A DNA stretch of 9,529 nt from Pseudomonadota bacterium. GTDB lineage: Bacteria; Pseudomonadota; Alphaproteobacteria; Rhizobiales; Hyphomicrobiaceae. Shown here piece after piece: positions 1 through 7,178 of the stretch (position 1 is its first letter; each line of letters opens with the position of its first letter). The DNA lies in NCBI GenBank assembly GCA_023412745.1, contig JAEZBZ010000305.1, positions 1-9,529 of the forward strand, given 5' to 3'. The translations under genes were made by a program, and so were the position numbers. The notes under the pieces are model-generated. The model saw only the letters and a program-made list of their open reading frames with translations. It searched no databases and was not told the DNA's origin.

Positions 1-216
1 AAGGATACGTCGCGCGCCGTTTTGGCCGTGACACATGATCACCGTACACTGGCGTACGCCGATCGGATCATCAGAATTGAGGATGGTTTGATCGTCGCGG
101 ATGAAAGACCCAGCACCGAAGCTGGCAAAGGAACGAATGGGCATGCCAGTGCAGAACGCGAACCCGAAATCAGGATCGGTATCGGCCAACGGTTCAGGCG
201 GCGGAGCCGTGTCTAA
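1..216 (+). CDS. ABC transporter ATP-binding protein, C-terminal fragment (DevA/MacB-like)
   Basis: This is the last 71 codons of an ATPase whose body lies left of the window. The fragment opens with the end of the ATPase fold: the segment AVTHD carries the H-loop histidine (fragment residue 12) that senses the ATP gamma-phosphate, followed by YADRIIRIEDGLI, the usual final strand and turn of LolD/MacB/DevA-type ATPases. No Walker or signature motif is visible because those lie upstream. After DGLI comes a tail of about 40 residues rich in charge and ending in RFRRRSRV; it does not look like a conserved domain. Most of this tail is encoded where the reading frame overlaps the next gene. The downstream HlyD-type adaptor suggests that the pair belongs to one tripartite ABC exporter, with the permease outside the window. 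Class is fairly sure; substrate and subfamily are unknown. Confidence 0.85.
   Translation, partial: KDTSRAVLAVTHDHRTLAYADRIIRIEDGLIVADERPSTEAGKGTNGHASAEREPEIRIGIGQRFRRRSRV
127..133 (+). promoter_or_regulatory. Ribosome binding site deciding the adaptor start
   Basis: AAAGGAA lies inside the end of the ATPase gene, 9 bases before ATG 143 and 3 before ATG 137. No comparable Shine-Dalgarno sequence precedes the longer in-frame start at 101, so 143 (or 137) is preferred. Because it lies within translated sequence, translational coupling with the ATPase is likely. Confidence 0.5.
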
Positions 217-1276
217 GGTTCTGATGATATTTGCGGTTATCGGCGCACTCAGCCTTGCAGGCGCTGGTGGCTTCGCAATCAGCAATTTGATGGGGCAGGA
301 TAAGTCCGCCCCGGCGGCTACCGCCTCGACGGCGAAAACTACGCCAGCCGCTCCTGCCGAAGTTGCTTGGGTTGCAGCCGCTCCCGGACGCGTCGAGTCA
401 AAGTCCGGCGATATCCGCATCGGCACCGCCATGCTGGGTCGCATCGCCCGCGTCGACGTTGCCATGAATGCCCGCGTCGAAGCCAACGAAGTCCTGGTCA
501 AACTCGAGGATGACGAGCCCCGCGCCCGCTTGGCCGCCGCGGAAGCTGAGGCTGCCGCGCGCGTACGCGAGCGTGATGCCGCGCCTGCCACGTCGGGCCG
601 CGATGATGTGCGCCGCGCCGAAGATGCGGTCTATCAGGCCGAACGCGCCGTGACGGGCGCGCGTTATGAACTTGATTCAGCATTGCTGGCCAAACGCACC
701 GATGGCGGTGCCGACCAACTCATCACCAATGCGCGCCAGCGCCTGACGGATGCGCGTGATCGGCTGCAGCGCGAACAGATCAGCTTCGCAACCGCCCAGT
801 CGCGCAACAACGTCCCGTCGCCGAGCCGTCTTGATGCTGCGGTTATTGCCGCCCGTTCCGACGTCGCGCTGGCGCAGCTGATGTTCGACCGCACGCGGAT
901 CCGCGCGCCAATTGCAGGCACGGTCCTGCAGGTTCATGCTAAGCTGGGTGAAGTCGTGGCTCCGTCGCCGGAACAGCCGCTGATCATTCTCGGCGATCCG
1001 ACGGTTGTCGTGGTCAAGGCCGAACTGGACGAGCGCGATGTCTCGAAGGTCAAGGTTGGCCAGAAGGCGTTCGTGCGCAGCAGCGCGTTTCCCGGCCGCG
1101 AGTTCGAGGGGAAAGTCACCGCGCTCGCCCCCGTTCTTGCTGCTCCGCGGATGAGCCAACGCGGTCCCCGTCGCCCGACGGACATCGAGGTGCTGGAAGT
1201 GACGATCGAGTTCATGTCAACAACGCCGCTGATTCCGGGCCTGCGTGTCGATACGTTCTTCCGTCGCGACGCCTAG
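143..1276 (+). CDS. HlyD/DevB-type ABC exporter periplasmic adaptor (membrane fusion protein)
   Basis: A 377-residue adaptor that would link an inner-membrane ABC transporter to the periplasm or outer membrane. Visible from the N-terminus: a short polar cytoplasmic stretch, one membrane anchor at about residues 26-46 (VLMIFAVIGALSLAGAGGFA), an Ala/Pro/Thr linker, and the first half of a lipoyl-like domain (about 80-125). An alpha-helical hairpin rich in Ala, Arg and Glu follows (about 126-236). The second lipoyl half (about 250-275) includes RIRAPIAGTVLQV, the most diagnostic motif, and a beta-barrel region ends the protein. It starts inside the preceding ATPase gene in another frame, so the two are almost certainly co-transcribed. 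An in-frame ATG at 101 would add 14 residues but has no ribosome site. The gene converges on the exonuclease gene with 21 bases between stops. Family call is strong; the exported substrate cannot be inferred. Confidence 0.88.
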   Translation: MPVQNANPKSGSVSANGSGGGAVSKVLMIFAVIGALSLAGAGGFAISNLMGQDKSAPAATASTAKTTPAAPAEVAWVAAAPGRVESKSGDIRIGTAMLGRIARVDVAMNARVEANEVLVKLEDDEPRARLAAAEAEAAARVRERDAAPATSGRDDVRRAEDAVYQAERAVTGARYELDSALLAKRTDGGADQLITNARQRLTDARDRLQREQISFATAQSRNNVPSPSRLDAAVIAARSDVALAQLMFDRTRIRAPIAGTVLQVHAKLGEVVAPSPEQPLIILGDPTVVVVKAELDERDVSKVKVGQKAFVRSSAFPGREFEGKVTALAPVLAAPRMSQRGPRRPTDIEVLEVTIEFMSTTPLIPGLRVDTFFRRDA

Positions 1277-1293
1277 CACGCGCTTGCTCATAC

Positions 1294-1312
1294 GCCGTCA
1301 AGAGGCGACGGC
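1294..1312. terminator. Possible shared hairpin between convergent genes
   Basis: GCCGTC (1294-1299) and GACGGC (1307-1312) form a 6-bp GC-rich stem with a 7-base loop. The hairpin spans the stop codon of the exonuclease gene and lies 18 bases after the adaptor stop. There is no T-run on either side, so rho-independent termination is only a possibility. Confidence 0.25.
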
Positions 1313-2236
1313 AAGTTCAGCCTGCGACGCCGCCTCTTCCATGTTGCGACGGTAGTAGTTCACCAGCTCGACGAACTCGCGTTCCGTCATCAGGGTGATG
1401 TTGCGCCCGCTGGCAATCGCCTCCTCGGCAGCGATCAGCTTGTTGCTTTTCTCCTTGCCAGCGAATTGCTCCGGATCGCGCGATCCGAGCACCAGGATCG
1501 TGGTGTCTTCAGTAAAGCGATCGGTGACATCGCAGCCGACGGATGTCGCCATGCGGGCCAGCGTCGCGGCGCCGAGCTGGAAATCGCCGGAACAGACCCA
1601 AGAATGCCCGCTGAGCGGCCGGCCCTGCAGACCGCGCGCCTCGATCTTCTCGGGATAACGCCTCTGCGCGAGCCGGTTGGGGCGAATTTCGCGCGGAGGA
1701 GAAACCAATCCGACGCGGGCGATCCAGGCCATCGTATCCATTCCAGTCTCCCCAATTGCCTTGTTGAGAATTTCACCGCACGCACGCGCATCACTGCCGG
1801 CGTCGTGATGGCGCAGCTTGATGCCGAAGTGCGCGCACATGGATTTCAGGTCGTGACGCGGAAGATTGGGCCAGGCCGCCGATGCGATGGCGCAGGTATC
1901 GAGCCAACTGCACGGCGGAACGTCCAGCGCATAGCGCTTGGCCGCATGATGCAGGGCATCGCAATCGAACCGGCTATGACTGACGACGATTTGTCCGTTG
2001 ATGCTGGCCCAGATGGCATTCAGCACAACGGGCCAGTGCGGCGCCTTCTGAACGCGTTCGCTACCGATGCCGTGCAGCTTGACGTTGAATCTGTCGAAAT
2101 CACATTCCGGATTGACGAGCGACGACCACTCCCAACAGATCCTGCCATCCTGAAACGCCACCAGACCGATCTGACATATCGATCCGCAATCACTGTTCGC
2201 CGTTTCCACATCGATGGCGACGTACTGGTTCGTCAT
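1298..2236 (-). CDS. DEDDh 3'-5' exonuclease (DnaQ-like) with C-terminal BRCT domain
   Basis: A 312-residue protein with two domains. Residues about 5-165 form a DnaQ/DNA polymerase III epsilon-type exonuclease: Exo I is AIDVET (D9, E11), Exo II includes SHSRFDCDAL (D91), and Exo III is HDAGSD (H144, D149), giving the full two-metal DEDDh set. Residues about 209-295 resemble a BRCT domain of the kind at the end of bacterial DNA ligase: a GHSWVCSGDF opening, TLARMATSVGCDV, then ILVLGSRD and a Lys-rich helix ending TEREFVELV. A 40-residue Arg/Pro-rich linker joins them. It is probably a DNA repair or processing nuclease, not the replicative proofreading subunit. Start chosen at ATG 2236 because AAGGGGGG precedes it and Exo I begins six residues later; an upstream extension to 2467 has no domain character. 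It lies 185 bases downstream of the ABC transporter gene, same strand. Confidence 0.85.
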   Translation of the reverse strand: MTNQYVAIDVETANSDCGSICQIGLVAFQDGRICWEWSSLVNPECDFDRFNVKLHGIGSERVQKAPHWPVVLNAIWASINGQIVVSHSRFDCDALHHAAKRYALDVPPCSWLDTCAIASAAWPNLPRHDLKSMCAHFGIKLRHHDAGSDARACGEILNKAIGETGMDTMAWIARVGLVSPPREIRPNRLAQRRYPEKIEARGLQGRPLSGHSWVCSGDFQLGAATLARMATSVGCDVTDRFTEDTTILVLGSRDPEQFAGKEKSNKLIAAEEAIASGRNITLMTEREFVELVNYYRRNMEEAASQAELAVAS

Positions 2237-2241
2237 CGCAG

Positions 2242-2249
2242 CCCCCCTT
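2242..2249 (-). promoter_or_regulatory. Ribosome binding site of the exonuclease gene
   Basis: On the minus strand AAGGGGGG ends 5 bases before ATG 2236. It supports this start over longer in-frame openings that run back toward the transporter gene. Confidence 0.55.
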
Positions 2250-2421
2250 GCCACACTTCCGAGAGCGCCACTGCAGTCGAGCAGCTCGCCCTCAGTCGTC
2301 GAATGGCATTTCATCAGCGGAGGGAATGTGCCGCAACATGCAACCCAAGATATACACAACTTAGGCGTGATTCCGTGGCAGAACAGCAACCATATGCAAT
2401 GGAGGCCGGAAGCGGCGGGAT

Positions 2422-4260
2422 TTACTCCGCCGCCTCCGCAAGAAAGCCGCCCGACTGGCGCGCCCATAGCTCGGCATAAAGACCACCGCGCTCCAACAGC
2501 TCCGCGTGGCTGCCCTGCTCAACGATGCGTCCGCCATCCATGATCACGAGACGGTCCATGGCCGCGATGGTCGACAGGCGGTGCGCGATTGCGATTACCG
2601 TCTTGCCTTGCATCAGGTTGTAGAACTGCTCCTGGATCGCGGCCTCGACTTCCGAATCCAGCGCGCTGGTGGCTTCATCGAGGATCAGGATCGGCGCGTT
2701 CTTCAACAGCACGCGGGCGATGGCGATGCGCTGGCGCTGCCCTCCGGACAGCTTCACTCCGCGCTCGCCCACCTGTGCGGCATAGCCCTCGCGATCACGC
2801 AAGTCGCGCAATCCGTCGATGAAATCGTGCGCGTGCGCCTTTCGGGCCGCCGCGATGGCAGCGGCTTCGCCGGCTTCCGGACGCCCGTACAGGATGTTGT
2901 CCATCACCGAGCGATGCAGCAGCGAGGTATCCTGGGTCACCATGCCGATCTGCGCGCGCAGGCTGTCCTGGGTGACATGCGCGATATCCTGCCCGTCGAT
3001 CACGATGCGCCCGCCTTCCAGGTCGTAGAAGCGCAGCAGCAGGTTGACGAGGGTCGATTTCCCGGCGCCCGAACGGCCGACCAGCCCCACCTTTTCGCCC
3101 GGCGCGATCCGCAGCGACAGGTCGTCGATCACGCCGCCTTCCTTGCCGTAGTGGAAGCGCACGTTTTCATAGCGAATCTCGCCCTTGCTGACCGTCAGCG
3201 GCTTAGCGGCAGGCTTGTCCAGCACCTCGACCGGACGGCTGATGGTCTCCATGCCTTCTTCGACCGTGCCCATCGCCTCGAAGATGTTGGCCAGTGTCAT
3301 CATGATCCAGCCGGACATGGCGATCAGACGGATCACCAGCGCGCTAGTCAGCGCCACCGCCCCGATGGTCACCGCGCCCGCACTCCACAGCCAGATGGCA
3401 AGGCCGGTCGCCGCCACCATCAGTATGCCGTTGAGCGAATACAGCACGAACTCCAGCAGCGTCAGGTTGCGCTGGCTCGCCAGATGCTTGTCCAGCAGGT
3501 TCTGCAACGCCTTGCGCGCGGCATCGTCCTCGCGCTCGGCGTGGGCGAACAGCTTGACGGTGAGCACGTTGGTATAGCTGTCGACGATGCGGCCGGTCAG
3601 TTGCGAGCGCGCTTCGGAAGCCGCAAACGACAACTGCTGGATGCGCGGCACGAAGTACCAGACCGTGAAGCCATAGGCGACGAACCATGCCAACAGCGGC
3701 AGCGTCAGCAGCCAGTCGGCATCGGCAAACAGCACCAGCGCCGCGCCCCACTGCACCACCGCGAACCACAGCGCATCGATGATCTGGATCACCGATTCCC
3801 GCAGGGAATGCCCGGTCTGCAGCACCTTCGATGCGATGCGGCCGGCGAAATCGTTCTGATAGAAACTGAGGCTCTGGCGCAGCACATATCGATGCGACTG
3901 CCAGCGGACGCGCGCGGAGAATTGCGGCGAGATCATCTGGTTCTTGATCAGATCGTGCGCCGTCGAGATCAGCGGCCGCAGGATCAGGGCGACGAAACCC
4001 ATCAGCCCAAGCAACAGCGCATTGTCGCTGATGAAGCTTGCGGGATTGCCTGCGTCCTTCATTCGATCAACAACGCTGCCGATGAACGCGTACAGCGACA
4101 CCTCGATCAGAGAACCAGCGAGACCGACCACCAGCAGCAGCGCAAACGCCGGCCAAACCGGCTTGACGAAATGCCAATAGAAGGCCGCCAGGGTATCCGG
4201 CGGACGGCGCGGCACTTCATCGGTGAAGGCAGGAATGCGTGACTCGAGCCACTTCAACAT
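2422..4260 (-). CDS. ABC exporter half-transporter, fused membrane and ATPase domains (MsbA/MdlB-like)
   Basis: A 612-residue type IV ABC exporter that would act as a dimer in the inner membrane. The membrane domain covers about residues 28-330, with hydrophobic segments near 38-60, 80-98, 160-180, 184-204 and 270-320. The nucleotide-binding domain covers about 360-600: Walker A GRSGAGKST (395-403), Q-loop VTQDTS (Q443), signature LSGGQ (504-508), Walker B ILILDE (524-529) followed by the D-loop SALD, and H-loop H560 in AIAHRLST. All catalytic residues are present, so both ATP sites of a homodimer should be competent. Length fits the MsbA family. Start at ATG 4260 is backed by GGAAG 7 bases upstream; an in-frame ATG at 4317 would add 19 residues lacking family character. 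Substrate (lipid, drug or peptide) is not readable. Its divergent neighbour is hemF, but no functional link is implied. Confidence 0.92.
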   Translation of the reverse strand: MLKWLESRIPAFTDEVPRRPPDTLAAFYWHFVKPVWPAFALLLVVGLAGSLIEVSLYAFIGSVVDRMKDAGNPASFISDNALLLGLMGFVALILRPLISTAHDLIKNQMISPQFSARVRWQSHRYVLRQSLSFYQNDFAGRIASKVLQTGHSLRESVIQIIDALWFAVVQWGAALVLFADADWLLTLPLLAWFVAYGFTVWYFVPRIQQLSFAASEARSQLTGRIVDSYTNVLTVKLFAHAEREDDAARKALQNLLDKHLASQRNLTLLEFVLYSLNGILMVAATGLAIWLWSAGAVTIGAVALTSALVIRLIAMSGWIMMTLANIFEAMGTVEEGMETISRPVEVLDKPAAKPLTVSKGEIRYENVRFHYGKEGGVIDDLSLRIAPGEKVGLVGRSGAGKSTLVNLLLRFYDLEGGRIVIDGQDIAHVTQDSLRAQIGMVTQDTSLLHRSVMDNILYGRPEAGEAAAIAAARKAHAHDFIDGLRDLRDREGYAAQVGERGVKLSGGQRQRIAIARVLLKNAPILILDEATSALDSEVEAAIQEQFYNLMQGKTVIAIAHRLSTIAAMDRLVIMDGGRIVEQGSHAELLERGGLYAELWARQSGGFLAEAAE

Positions 4261-4267
4261 GCGAATT

Positions 4268-4272
4268 CTTCC
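4268..4272 (-). promoter_or_regulatory. Ribosome binding site of the ABC half-transporter
   Basis: GGAAG on the minus strand ends 7 bases before ATG 4260 and decides this start against the longer in-frame ATG at 4317. Confidence 0.5.
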
Positions 4273-4540
4273 ATAACAGCCGTGAGCCGCAGAAGACGCG
4301 GCCGCGCGATGCCCCATGGGTCAGCGACGTGCCACGGTTCCCGGATCTGAATGCGTCAGGCGGCTCTCACGCACGCCAGACTGCCGGAAATGGATGTGTG
4401 CGCGACAATCCATCGGCGGCATAATCCGGCTCTCGTCGTTATATGGTGAGAGCTGGCGATATTCTGCACGGTCGCTCTAGCGGCGGCCGCGTGAGGACAA
4501 TCACACTGACTAGGGTGTATTCACGTCAACAGCGTGACGC

Positions 4541-4547
4541 GAAAGGA
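4541..4547 (+). promoter_or_regulatory. Ribosome binding site of hemF
   Basis: GAAAGGA ends 4 bases before ATG 4552. It favours that start over the in-frame GTG at 4534, which would include the Shine-Dalgarno sequence in the coding region. Confidence 0.5.
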
Positions 4548-4551
4548 TGAC

Positions 4552-5460
4552 ATGCTGCCCCAACCCGACATGCTCGATCAATGGAAATCGCGCGCGACAG
4601 AATGGTTCGAGACGCTGCGCGACGGCATTCGCGAAGATTTCGAGCAGATCGAGCAAAGCCTGCCGTCGGATGCGCCGATGGCAGGCGCGTCTCCGGGGCG
4701 GTTCCTGGTGACGCCGTGGAAGCGCACCGACCACACCGGCCAGCCTGGCGGCGGTGGCACTATGTCGGTCATGAAAGGTCGCGTGTTCGAGAAAGTCGGC
4801 GTACACACCTCGGCCGTGTTCGGCGAATTCGCCCCGGAGTTCCGGGCGCAAATTCCCGGCGCGTCGGAAGATCCGCGCTTCTGGGCATCGGGCATCTCAT
4901 TGATCGCGCACATGCAGAACCCGCATGTGCCGGCCGTGCATATGAATACGCGCATGGTGGTCACGACCAAGTGGTGGTTCGGCGGTGGTGCGGACCTGAC
5001 GCCGGTTCTCGACCGTCGCCGCACCCAGGACGATGCCGACAGTATGGCCTTCCACGCCGCAATGCAGGCGGCCTGCACGCCGCACGCAGTCGCCGACTAC
5101 CCGCGCTACAAACAGTGGTGCGATGAATATTTCTACCTGCCGCATCGCAAGGAAATGCGCGGCATCGGCGGCATCTTCTACGACTACCTGACACCGGCGC
5201 CGGAGGCCGGCGGCTGGGACGCGGCCTTCGCCTTCACGCAGAGCGTGGGCCGGGCCTTTCGCGACGTCTACCCGCAGATCGTGCGCCGCAACTGGACCAT
5301 GCCCTGGACCGACGCCGAGCGCGAGGAGCAGCTCATCCGGCGCGGGCGCTATGTCGAGTTCAATCTGCTGTATGATCGTGGCACGATCTTCGGGCTCAGG
5401 ACCGGCGGCAATGTCGACAGCATCCTGTCGTCCATGCCGCCCGTGGTGAAATGGCCCTAG
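4552..5460 (+). CDS. hemF: Oxygen-dependent coproporphyrinogen III oxidase
   Basis: A 302-residue cytoplasmic enzyme that oxidatively decarboxylates coproporphyrinogen III to protoporphyrinogen IX using O2, a late step of haem synthesis. Length matches E. coli HemF (about 300). Family blocks run the whole protein: GGGGTMSVMKGRVFEKVGV (about 66-84), VHMNTRMVVTTKWWFGGGAD (about 129-147, including the conserved His and Arg), DEYFYLPHRKEMRGIGGIFY (about 191-210), and a C-terminal block RGRYVEFNLLYDRGTIFGL followed by TGGNVDSILSSMPP. No gap or disruption was seen. The start at 4552 is preferred; GTG 4534 would add six residues. It stands alone on the plus strand, divergent from the ABC transporter and convergent with the DUF6481-like gene, with a strong hairpin directly after its stop. 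Its presence implies that the organism makes haem aerobically. Confidence 0.96.
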   Translation: MLPQPDMLDQWKSRATEWFETLRDGIREDFEQIEQSLPSDAPMAGASPGRFLVTPWKRTDHTGQPGGGGTMSVMKGRVFEKVGVHTSAVFGEFAPEFRAQIPGASEDPRFWASGISLIAHMQNPHVPAVHMNTRMVVTTKWWFGGGADLTPVLDRRRTQDDADSMAFHAAMQAACTPHAVADYPRYKQWCDEYFYLPHRKEMRGIGGIFYDYLTPAPEAGGWDAAFAFTQSVGRAFRDVYPQIVRRNWTMPWTDAEREEQLIRRGRYVEFNLLYDRGTIFGLRTGGNVDSILSSMPPVVKWP

Positions 5461-5483
5461 AAGCCAGCGCCATTCGCTGGCTT
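5461..5483. terminator. Hairpin terminator shared by hemF and the convergent gene
   Basis: AAGCCAGCG (5461-5469) and CGCTGGCTT (5475-5483) form a perfect 9-bp stem with the 5-base loop CCATT, beginning directly after the hemF stop. The other side lies 10 bases from the stop of the minus-strand gene. The terminal A/T pairs give only CTT on either side, so the U-tract is weak, but position and symmetry fit a bidirectional terminator. Confidence 0.65.
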
Positions 5484-5493
5484 GCGTCGTGCG

Positions 5494-5862
5494 TTAGCGG
5501 CCGGATTTCTTGCGCGCCTTGCGGGCGGCATAGCGGGCGTCGCGTTCGGCCTTGCGCTGAGCTTCCAACTCGATTTCCTGCTGGATACGCTCCTCTGCCT
5601 CGCGCTCTTCGCGAGCGATGCGCTCGGCTTCTTCAGCGGCCTTGCGGGCTGCTTCCTCAGCGGCCAAGCGCGCCTGTTCCTCAGCTTTCGCCTTCTGGCG
5701 AGCCTCGCGCGCCTGTGCGATGGCGGCCCGCTCGGCCAGCCGCTTCTGCAGTTCCGGGTTGTCAGGCGACGAACGCGCCTTGAAAGCTTCTAATGCCGCC
5801 TGCTTGGCGTTGACTGCCATGCTGCGACGATCGCTGAACGACTTCTCCTTGTATCCCTTCAT
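5494..5862 (-). CDS. Small charged coiled-coil protein, DUF6481-like
   Basis: A 122-residue protein dominated by Ala, Glu, Arg and Lys. The N-terminus MKGYKEKSFSDRRSMAVNAK is followed by a less repetitive segment (KARSSPDNPELQKR). From about residue 38 to 110 there is a continuous Ala/Glu/Arg helix (for example RKAAEEAERIAREEREAEER). It ends in a basic tail, ARYAARKARKKSGR. No signal peptide, membrane segment or cysteine is seen. The N-terminal MKGYK-SF-DR opening and the RYAARKARK ending match what I remember of DUF6481 proteins of Sphingomonadales; this was not searched. Function is unknown; the basic end would allow nucleic acid or membrane-surface binding, which is inference only. Start at 5862 has GAGACGG six bases upstream; ATG 5868 is an alternative. 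It follows the isovaleryl-CoA dehydrogenase gene by 98 bases on the same strand, so read-through expression is possible. Confidence 0.72.
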   Translation of the reverse strand: MKGYKEKSFSDRRSMAVNAKQAALEAFKARSSPDNPELQKRLAERAAIAQAREARQKAKAEEQARLAAEEAARKAAEEAERIAREEREAEERIQQEIELEAQRKAERDARYAARKARKKSGR

Positions 5863-5960
5863 CCTCATCCGTCTCTGTACAAATCCAAACATGTCCCAGG
5901 CTCAGAGGCCCAAACCATCCTCGAGGCAGAGTGCCTTCCGGCAGATCACCGCTGAACTCA

Positions 5961-7133
5961 TCAAGCTGTTTTGTCGAACAACTCTCGCCCGATCAGCATG
6001 CGACGAATTTCGCTTGTGCCAGCTCCGATCTCGTAAAGCTTGGCATCGCGCAGCAGCCGCCCCGTGGGATAATCGTTGATATAACCGTTCCCGCCTAAAA
6101 GTTGAATGGCATCCAGCGCAATTTGTGTCGCTTTTTCCGCCGCGATCAGGATTGCGCCCGCCGCATCCTCACGCGTCGTCTCGCCGCGGTCACAGGCTTT
6201 GGCCACCGCATACACGTAGGCCTTGCAGGCATTCATGTTGACGTACATGTCGGCAACCTTGCCCTGGACGAGCTGGAACGTGCCGATCGGCGTGCCGAAT
6301 TGCTTGCGCTCGTGGACATAGGGCATCACCACATCCATACAGGCTTGCATGATGCCAAGCGGCCCCGCGGCCAAAACCGCGCGCTCATAATCCAACCCGC
6401 TCATCAAAACGTTAACGCCTTTGCCAACCTGGCCGAGCACGTTCTCTTCCGGCACTTCGCAGTCCTCGAATACCAGCTCGCCGGTGTTGGAACCGCGCAT
6501 GCCGAGCTTGTCCAGCTTCTGGGCGACGCGGAACCCCTTGAACCCCTTCTCGACGATGAACGCCGTAATGCCACGCGGCCCGGCATCCGGATCTGTCTTG
6601 GCGTAGACGATGATCACGTCGCCGCCCGGACCGTTGGTAATCCACATCTTGGTGCCGTTCAGGATGTAACGGTCGCCCTGCTTGCGCGCGGTCAGCCGCA
6701 TCGACACGACGTCGGAACCAGCCCCCGGCTCCGACATGGCCAAGCCGCCGACATGCTCACCGGAGATCAGCTTTGGCAGATAGCGGCGCTTCTGGGCATC
6801 CGAGCCATTCCGGCGCAACTGGTTGACGCACAGGTTGGAATGCGCGCCGTATGACAATCCGACCGCGGCCGACCCACGGCTGATTTCCTCCATTGCGACC
6901 ACATGCTCGAGATAGCCGAGCCCAACGCCGCCGAATTCCTCACCCACCGTGATACCGTGCAGGCCGAGCTCCCCCATCTTCGGCCACAGGTGACGCGGGA
7001 ACTCGTCGGTCCGATCGATCTCGGCGGCGATCGGCGCCACCTCGTTGGCGGCAAACGTGCTCACGGTTTCGCGTAGTTGCTCGGCGGTGTCGCCTAGATC
7101 GAAATTGAAGGACGGCAAGGCATTGGGAATCAT
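5961..7133 (-). CDS. ivd: Isovaleryl-CoA dehydrogenase
   Basis: A 390-residue FAD-dependent acyl-CoA dehydrogenase, predicted to convert isovaleryl-CoA to 3-methylcrotonyl-CoA in leucine breakdown and pass electrons to ETF. Acyl-CoA dehydrogenase blocks are all present: LSYGAHSNLCVNQL (93-106), the FAD/substrate motif LAMSEPGAGSDV (131-142), KMWITNG (162-168), and the C-terminal YEIGAGTSEIRRMLIGREL. The substrate call rests on E250 in GLDYERAVLAAGPLG, where isovaleryl-CoA dehydrogenases place the catalytic base (human Glu254), unlike most acyl-CoA dehydrogenases, whose base lies in the C-terminal part. Length is normal. Start at 7133 has GGAAA four bases upstream and is the only good candidate. 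No methylcrotonyl-CoA carboxylase or enoyl-CoA hydratase gene is adjacent within the window, so the rest of the pathway must be elsewhere. A sigma70-like promoter sits upstream at 7202-7230. A different branched acyl-CoA substrate is possible but less likely. Confidence 0.9.
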   Translation of the reverse strand: MIPNALPSFNFDLGDTAEQLRETVSTFAANEVAPIAAEIDRTDEFPRHLWPKMGELGLHGITVGEEFGGVGLGYLEHVVAMEEISRGSAAVGLSYGAHSNLCVNQLRRNGSDAQKRRYLPKLISGEHVGGLAMSEPGAGSDVVSMRLTARKQGDRYILNGTKMWITNGPGGDVIIVYAKTDPDAGPRGITAFIVEKGFKGFRVAQKLDKLGMRGSNTGELVFEDCEVPEENVLGQVGKGVNVLMSGLDYERAVLAAGPLGIMQACMDVVMPYVHERKQFGTPIGTFQLVQGKVADMYVNMNACKAYVYAVAKACDRGETTREDAAGAILIAAEKATQIALDAIQLLGGNGYINDYPTGRLLRDAKLYEIGAGTSEIRRMLIGRELFDKTA

Positions 7134-7178
7134 GGCGTTTCCATCCGACTTGAGGGTTGCGGCCAGTTGCGCGGCGTC

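Larger units (their letters stand above)
4261..4551. other. Divergent intergenic region between ABC transporter and hemF
   Basis: This 291-base gap must hold promoters for two divergent genes. I could not find a well-spaced -35/-10 pair on either strand. Isolated -10-like hexamers occur: CATAAT at 4420 on plus, TATAAC on minus within 4438-4443. A 6-bp inverted repeat, GCTCTC (4429-4434) and GAGAGC (4448-4453), flanks a 13-base AT-richer centre and could be a regulator site. Short open frames here have no ribosome sites or recognisable content and are treated as noncoding. Confidence 0.4.

Noticed and set aside
2412..2433. Hairpin GCGGCGG/CCGCCGC across the transporter stop codon, considered as a terminator
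   Set aside because: The 7-bp stem has an 8-base loop, lies partly in coding sequence and has no T-run on the minus strand; GC-rich repeats of this size are common by chance here.
2237..2467. N-terminal extension of the exonuclease up to 2467
   Set aside because: The extension would overlap the transporter gene end, has no conserved content, and the ribosome site at 2242-2249 points to ATG 2236.
1466..2479. 337-codon open frame on the plus strand opposite the exonuclease
   Set aside because: The minus-strand frame has a complete DEDDh site and BRCT features plus a good ribosome site; the plus frame has none of these.
2506..4242. 578-codon open frame on the plus strand opposite the ABC transporter
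   Set aside because: It is exactly antisense to an intact ABC exporter with all its motifs. The translation is rich in His, Gln, Arg and Asp with no domain, as expected of a shadow frame in GC-rich DNA.
4239..4424. Short open frame in the transporter/hemF gap
   Set aside because: It begins inside the transporter gene in antisense, has no ribosome site and no recognisable content.
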